DNA of 64,000 nt. Origin: an uncultured Phocaeicola sp. GTDB lineage: Bacteria > Bacteroidota > Bacteroidia > Bacteroidales > Bacteroidaceae. The DNA lies in assembly GCA_944320855.1 (NCBI GenBank), contig CALUJF010000008.1, positions 1-64,000 on the forward strand, written 5' to 3'. The position numbers and the translations under genes are program-made. Under the pieces are notes generated by a model. The model searched no databases, was not told the DNA's origin, and worked only from the letters and a program-made list of their open reading frames with translations. Below, in pieces: positions 59,921-64,000 of this stretch (positions are counted from its first letter, which is position 1; every line of letters starts with the position of its first letter).

Positions 59921-60934
59921 TCAATATATGTAATTCACTTCGGGATGTATTTCTACACCAAATTTTTCATATACCGATTTTATTATTTCATCAGCTAAAC
60001 AGGAAATGTCTTTTCCTGTAGCGCCTCCTAAATTCACCAAAACAAGCGCTTGCTTGTGGTAGACTCCAGCCGGACCAATGTTACGCCCTTTCCATCCGCA
60101 ACGGTCTATCATCCATCCTGCCGGAATCTTTACGGTATTTTCATCTACAGGATAGTGTGGAATGTCAGGAAATTCAGATTCGAGTTGTTTGAATTTCTGC
60201 ATTGATACCATAGGATTCATAAAGAAACTTCCGGCATTTCCAAGTTCTTCCGGTTCGGGCAGTTTGGAATGTCGCACTTCTATTATAATGTCACGTATGT
60301 TTGCCAATGATGGGGGAAGATTTCTTTTCTCAAGTTCGGAGCTTATATTTCCGTAAGATAGATGGAATTTAGGGCTTTTCCCAAGTCGGAATGTTACATG
60401 AGTTACGATATATTGTCCTTTCAGTTCGCCTTTGAAGATACTGTTGCGGTATGAATAACGGCATTCTTCGTTACTGAATATTCTTTCTGACGAATCTGAT
60501 ATTCTGACTGCATGTACTGTCTGAATAATATCTTTGGCTTCTACACCGTATGCACCGATATTCTGTACTGCTGATGCTCCAACTTCACCGGGAATGATAG
60601 AAAGATTTTCTGCTCCATAGAATCCTTTTGAAACAGTATAGCTTACAAAATCATCCCATACTTCTCCTGCTCCGACTTTTATGTCTATCCATTCGTCAGA
60701 TTCTCCTGTTATGTCAATACCTTTTATGGCCGAATGTAGTATAGTGCCTTTGAAATCTGCAAGGAAAAGAAGATTACTCCCTCCTCCAATATGAAGTAGC
60801 GGCAGTGAGTATTCTTTTGCAGACAGAAAGGAGCGCAGTTCGCTGACGGATGAATATTCTGCGAAACATGATGTTTTTACATCCATTCCGAATGTGTTGT
60901 ATTTAAGTATTGGATAGTTTGTATATTCTTTCAT
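59921..60934 (-). CDS. murB: UDP-N-acetylenolpyruvoylglucosamine reductase
   Basis: FAD/NADPH enzyme that makes UDP-MurNAc for peptidoglycan. The 337-residue protein has the FAD motif LHIGGGSNLLFLADF, GAENLSIIPGEVGASAVQNIGAYG, and the C-terminal catalytic region NAGSFFMNP (proton-donor Ser) and PAGWMIDRCGWKG. Type I MurB by length and the presence of the Tyr loop. It lies 21 bp after the DUF4348 gene, in one operon. Confidence 0.95.
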   Translation of the reverse strand: MKEYTNYPILKYNTFGMDVKTSCFAEYSSVSELRSFLSAKEYSLPLLHIGGGSNLLFLADFKGTILHSAIKGIDITGESDEWIDIKVGAGEVWDDFVSYTVSKGFYGAENLSIIPGEVGASAVQNIGAYGVEAKDIIQTVHAVRISDSSERIFSNEECRYSYRNSIFKGELKGQYIVTHVTFRLGKSPKFHLSYGNISSELEKRNLPPSLANIRDIIIEVRHSKLPEPEELGNAGSFFMNPMVSMQKFKQLESEFPDIPHYPVDENTVKIPAGWMIDRCGWKGRNIGPAGVYHKQALVLVNLGGATGKDISCLADEIIKSVYEKFGVEIHPEVNYIY

Positions 60935-60955
60935 CTTATTGCCTTGATTTTAATA

Positions 60956-61825
60956 TCAATCACCTAAATCTTCGAATTTGAAAAGTTTCCATTTTTTATT
61001 TATGCGTCGGAAGTATAAAGTATTGCTGAATCCGTTGCCTAATCCTTTGAATTCAACAATTTTTGTGTTTGAGTTTTCTGTATCCTGCTGTCCGTAATGT
61101 ATGTTGGTTATTACATTGACCGGCATAGGCGGACGGAATGCAAACCACTGTCCTTCCTCCAATGTGGTTTCAAGTACCGAAAACTCGTCCTCTGGGTCTA
61201 CTGTAGAGAAGAGCAAAGGTTCTGAAAGTCTTTCTGACTGGAATAATGAGTCAGATGCAAATTTGATATAAAAATCATAAAAGTTTTCTCCGCTATCTTG
61301 GGTGCGTGACATCTTTTCCTTATTCACGGCTTCAAGATACCAATGTTCATTTTTCAATTCGAAGTAATAACGCTTTATATGAAAATCGTTCAGATAGATA
61401 CGGTCTATCTGGACGCTTGTGGAAGAGGCCCCATTTTCAAGTTCAAAGTCTTCCTCCCTGTCGAATATTACAGTATAAAGCTGGTCGTTGTCAAACATAG
61501 GGTCGAAAGTCCATTCATCTGCTGTAAGTCTTAAAACGGTAGTGTCATTGTAGAAAGATACCGGAAACTGAATGCGAGAATGCTGAAAATCTTTGTCGGT
61601 TGTGAAATAATAGAGGAAATCAATGAAACTTGCATCGGCAGTGACAGGAACAACTTCGTCAACCACAATCAACGTGTCAGACAAAATCTCAGCAGGAATA
61701 GTGTCTGAATAAGTTTCTGCCAACTCCATTCCCTGCCTGTCTGACAAGGAGCCAGAACTTTTCTGCTGCCCTCCACACGACACAACCATGAGCAGCAAAA
61801 CATACCCTAATAGAATATTTTTCAT
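60956..61825 (-). CDS. DUF4348 lipoprotein
   Basis: A 289-residue outer-membrane-type lipoprotein: signal peptide with lipobox VVSC (Cys17) followed by GGQQKSSG, where a Gly/Ser-rich acidic-free start favours surface or outer-membrane sorting. The body is acidic and aromatic with a recurring pattern DFLYYFTTDKDFQHSRIQFP and its later partner DFYIKFASDSLFQSERLSEP, two related halves that look like an internal repeat. This matches DUF4348, a Bacteroidetes family without known function. First gene of an operon with murB and the MBL hydrolase. Confidence 0.85.
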   Translation of the reverse strand: MKNILLGYVLLLMVVSCGGQQKSSGSLSDRQGMELAETYSDTIPAEILSDTLIVVDEVVPVTADASFIDFLYYFTTDKDFQHSRIQFPVSFYNDTTVLRLTADEWTFDPMFDNDQLYTVIFDREEDFELENGASSTSVQIDRIYLNDFHIKRYYFELKNEHWYLEAVNKEKMSRTQDSGENFYDFYIKFASDSLFQSERLSEPLLFSTVDPEDEFSVLETTLEEGQWFAFRPPMPVNVITNIHYGQQDTENSNTKIVEFKGLGNGFSNTLYFRRINKKWKLFKFEDLGD

Positions 61826-61853
61826 TTAATCATGCCTAATATAAAATACGCGA

Positions 61854-61951
61854 CAAAAATACCTATTTTTTCTTTCGTAGACGAATATAAGTCAAGTTTT
61901 CTTTTTTATTAGGTGAAAAAGGAAATATTTCAGTTTAAATACTTAACTTTG
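61854..61951. promoter_or_regulatory. Divergent -7 boxes for DUF4348 operon and pheS
   Basis: CAAAAATA (61854-61861) reads TATTTTTG on the minus strand, 29 bp before the lipoprotein ATG. TAACTTTG (61944-61951) lies 31 bp before pheS. Confidence 0.65.
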
Positions 61952-61981
61952 CACCAATGTAAAATACTAAAACAGTAATAT

Positions 61982-63001
61982 ATGTTAGCAAAAATAGAAG
62001 AGTTACTTAAGGAAATTGAAGATTTAAAGGCTTCGAACGCAGAAGAACTGGAAGCGCTGAGAATAAAATACCTAAGTAAGAAAGGGGCTGTAAATGCACT
62101 GATGGCTGACTTCAGAAATGTGGCAGCTGAACAGAAGAAGGAAGTGGGAATGAAAATCAACGAGCTTAAGAATCGTGCGCAAGAACGTATAGCGGCTCTT
62201 AAGGAGGCATTCGAACTGCAGGATAATGGTTCTGCTGAGTTGGATCTAACACGTTCTGCCTATCCAGTTGATTTGGGTACACGCCATCCGCTTAGCATTG
62301 TAAAGAATGAGATTATAGATATATTCAGCCGAATGGGATTTACTATTGCCGATGGGCCTGAAGTGGAAGATGACTGGCATGTATTCTCTTCTATGAATTT
62401 TGCAGAAGACCATCCGGCACGCGATATGCAGGATACATTCTTCATTGAAAGTCATCCTGACATCATTCTGAGAACACATACCTCGTCTGTACAGAGCCGT
62501 GTGATGGAAGTTTCACAACCTCCAATCCGTGTTATTTGTCCGGGACGTGTTTACAGAAATGAGGCTATCAGTTACCGTGCACACTGTTTCTTCCACCAGG
62601 TAGAGGGACTATATATTGACAAGAATGTTTCATTCACAGACTTGAAGCAGGTTCTTCTTCAGTTTGCACAGGAAATGTTCGGTGAGGGAACAAAAATACG
62701 TCTTCGTCCGTCATACTTCCCATTTACTGAACCAAGTGCTGAAATGGATATCAGCTGCGATATCTGTGGCGGAGAGGGATGTCCGTTCTGCAAATACACA
62801 GGTTGGGTGGAAATCCTTGGTTGCGGTATGGTAGACCCTGCTGTGCTTGAAGCTAACGGTATAGACAGCAAAGTTTATTCAGGATATGCATTCGGTATGG
62901 GAGTGGAACGTATTGCAAACCTTAAGTATAAGGTAAAAGACTTGCGTATGTTCTCTGAAAACGATACTCGATTCTTGACTGAATTCGAGGCTGCAAACTA
63001 A
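61982..63001 (+). CDS. pheS: Phenylalanine--tRNA ligase, alpha subunit
   Basis: Catalytic subunit of the alpha2beta2 class II synthetase. The 339-residue protein has an N-terminal coiled coil (about 1-85, tRNA contact), then class II motif 1 around HPLSIVKNEIIDIFSRMGF, motif 2 PIRVICPGRVYRNEAISYRAHCFF (in parts: PGRVYRNEAIS and AHCFFHQVEG) and motif 3 GYAFGMGVERIANLKY. The GWVEILGCGMV active-site stretch is present. pheT is not adjacent; an MFS transporter follows instead, as is usual in Bacteroides where pheS and pheT are apart. Confidence 0.97.
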   Translation: MLAKIEELLKEIEDLKASNAEELEALRIKYLSKKGAVNALMADFRNVAAEQKKEVGMKINELKNRAQERIAALKEAFELQDNGSAELDLTRSAYPVDLGTRHPLSIVKNEIIDIFSRMGFTIADGPEVEDDWHVFSSMNFAEDHPARDMQDTFFIESHPDIILRTHTSSVQSRVMEVSQPPIRVICPGRVYRNEAISYRAHCFFHQVEGLYIDKNVSFTDLKQVLLQFAQEMFGEGTKIRLRPSYFPFTEPSAEMDISCDICGGEGCPFCKYTGWVEILGCGMVDPAVLEANGIDSKVYSGYAFGMGVERIANLKYKVKDLRMFSENDTRFLTEFEAAN

Positions 63002-63037
63002 GGTCGTCAGCACTGACAGGCAGATAATAAAGATATC

Positions 63038-63073
63038 AAGGCACGGATTCACAGTTTTGTGACTTCGTGCCTT
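63038..63073 (+). terminator. Hairpin after pheS
   Basis: AAGGCACG (63038-63045) pairs with CGTGCCTT (63066-63073), with an inner TCACA/TGTGA stem. The T run is short, so termination may be partial and allow some read-through into the MFS gene. Confidence 0.6.
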
Positions 63074-63105
63074 TAGACTATAAATCCGGTAAATTGAATA
63101 TTGAT

Positions 63106-64000
63106 ATGAGTAAAGATAAGCTTATCACACCAAGTTATTGCTGTATATTGGCTGCAAACTTTCTGCTTTATTTTGGTTTCTGGTTATTGATACCGGTATT
63201 GCCATTCTATTTGGATGAAATTTTCGGTGTGTCCAATACTACGATAGGTATTGTGCTTTCATGTTACACCATTGCTGCTTTATGTATAAGGCCTTTCTCC
63301 GGGTATTTTCTTGATACATTTGCCAGAAAGCCTCTGTACCTTATAGCTTATTTTATCTTTACTTCAATATTTGCCGGATATATGTTGGCAGGCACTCTTA
63401 CCTTATTTATAATATTAAGGGTGATACATGGTTTGTCATTCGGAATGGTTACTGTGGGCGGAAATACATTAGTGATTGATATTATGCCTTCATCGAGGAG
63501 GGGAGAGGGCTTGGGATATTATGGACTGACAAACAATCTTGCCATGTCTGTAGGACCTATGTTCGGACTTTTTCTTCATAATGCCGGAGCTTCATATACA
63601 ACTGTTTTTTCTTATGCCTTGTCTTCCGGTGTACTTGGGATAATAATGGCCATGTGTGTGAAAACCGAATATCGTCCGCCGGTCAAGCGTGAACCTATTT
63701 CTTTGGACAGGTTTATATTAATAAAAGGTCTTCCCGGTGGACTGAGCCTCCTGCTTCTTTCCATACCTTATGGCATGACTACGAATTATGTGGCGATGTA
63801 TGCAAAAGAGATAGGTATTACGGCTGAAACAGGATTGTTTTTTACATTCATGGCTATAGGTATGGCTATCAGCCGACTGTTCAGCGGTAAATTAGTTGAT
63901 AAGGGTAAAATTACCGAGGTGATTTCGGCAGGAATGTATCTGGTTTCATTCTGTTATTTTGGTCTTACCGCGTGCGGATGGATTATAGAATGGAATTATA
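63106..64000 (+). CDS. MFS transporter, N-terminal part (3' end outside window)
   Basis: ATG at 63106; the frame is open to the end of the window (298 codons). The first half shows six hydrophobic helices with the major-facilitator signature between helices 2 and 3 (SGYFLDTFARKPLYLIAY, the D-x-x-x-R-K pattern) and a second RGEGLGYYGLTNNLAMSVGP stretch (in parts: RGEGLGYYG, NNLAMSVGP) typical of drug or sugar-type MFS in Bacteroidetes. It begins 105 bp after pheS. The substrate cannot be told from this part. Confidence 0.9.
   Translation, partial: MSKDKLITPSYCCILAANFLLYFGFWLLIPVLPFYLDEIFGVSNTTIGIVLSCYTIAALCIRPFSGYFLDTFARKPLYLIAYFIFTSIFAGYMLAGTLTLFIILRVIHGLSFGMVTVGGNTLVIDIMPSSRRGEGLGYYGLTNNLAMSVGPMFGLFLHNAGASYTTVFSYALSSGVLGIIMAMCVKTEYRPPVKREPISLDRFILIKGLPGGLSLLLLSIPYGMTTNYVAMYAKEIGITAETGLFFTFMAIGMAISRLFSGKLVDKGKITEVISAGMYLVSFCYFGLTACGWIIEWNY

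Overview
The window is chromosomal DNA from a member of the Bacteroidales (Bacteroides, Phocaeicola or a close relative; the genus cannot be settled by reading). Evidence: promoters of the TTTG-N19-TAnnTTTG type in front of many genes, a one-piece hybrid two-component system, a type V pilus (fimbrillin) locus, and lineage-typical proteins (DUF3822, DUF4348, DUF3575, DUF5119, a CarboxypepD-reg plus OMP barrel protein, a GH3-serine hydrolase fusion). About 90% of the window is coding, and most of it is core metabolism and cell-envelope biology rather than a mobile island.

Layout. 1-11.6 kb: 3' part of purL, an orphan hybrid two-component regulator, two half-size chromate-transporter-family proteins, two near-identical tRNA-Gln genes, then rsfS-ftsH-cdsA. 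11.6-23.4 kb: a LytTR regulator and its TPR sensor kinase, asd, a run of antiporter, tcdA, lolD-like and S1-domain genes, a secreted protein of unknown role, tRNA-Pro, aroB and a small membrane protein. 23.5-36.9 kb: outer-membrane barrel protein, cardiolipin synthase, rsmD-DUF3822-pseudopilin-like operon, RecD-like helicase, yraN-birA-MATE operon, an RHH-like small gene with tadA, an OMP, and a stand-alone AICAR formyltransferase. 36.9-37.7 kb: a long non-coding stretch with one 6S-like RNA candidate and one further transcript candidate. 37.7-46.8 kb: a type V pilus operon (OmpA-like/DUF3575 protein, DUF5119 lipoprotein, five fimbrillin lipoproteins, three of them with an extra C-terminal domain). 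47.2-48.7 kb: a truncated AAA-ATPase joined to the decayed 3' end of a transposase. 48.7-64 kb: carbonic anhydrase, M20 deacetylase, acyl-CoA synthetase, prfB, CYTH protein, ECF-type sigma factor, rplS, GH3-serine hydrolase, ferredoxin, an MBL-murB-DUF4348 operon, pheS and the start of an MFS transporter.

The most unusual signal is not a gene. Five intergenic sites (7116-7194, 14604-14679, 34756-34810, 46853-47010, 55046-55119) hold arrays of short words repeated at exactly 11 or exactly 22 bp. The words differ completely from site to site (TGAAC/GTTCA, CACGTACGTG, ACGCCTTGTCA, TTTAAA, ACATATGT), yet the phase is the same and the words are either palindromic or occur in both orientations. A looser array (20448-20528, steps of 20-22 bp) runs into a promoter spacer. 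I know of no description of such a class: a conserved spacing rule with a non-conserved word. A second repeat class, an AT-rich TTAATTn heptad, occurs three times just downstream of genes.
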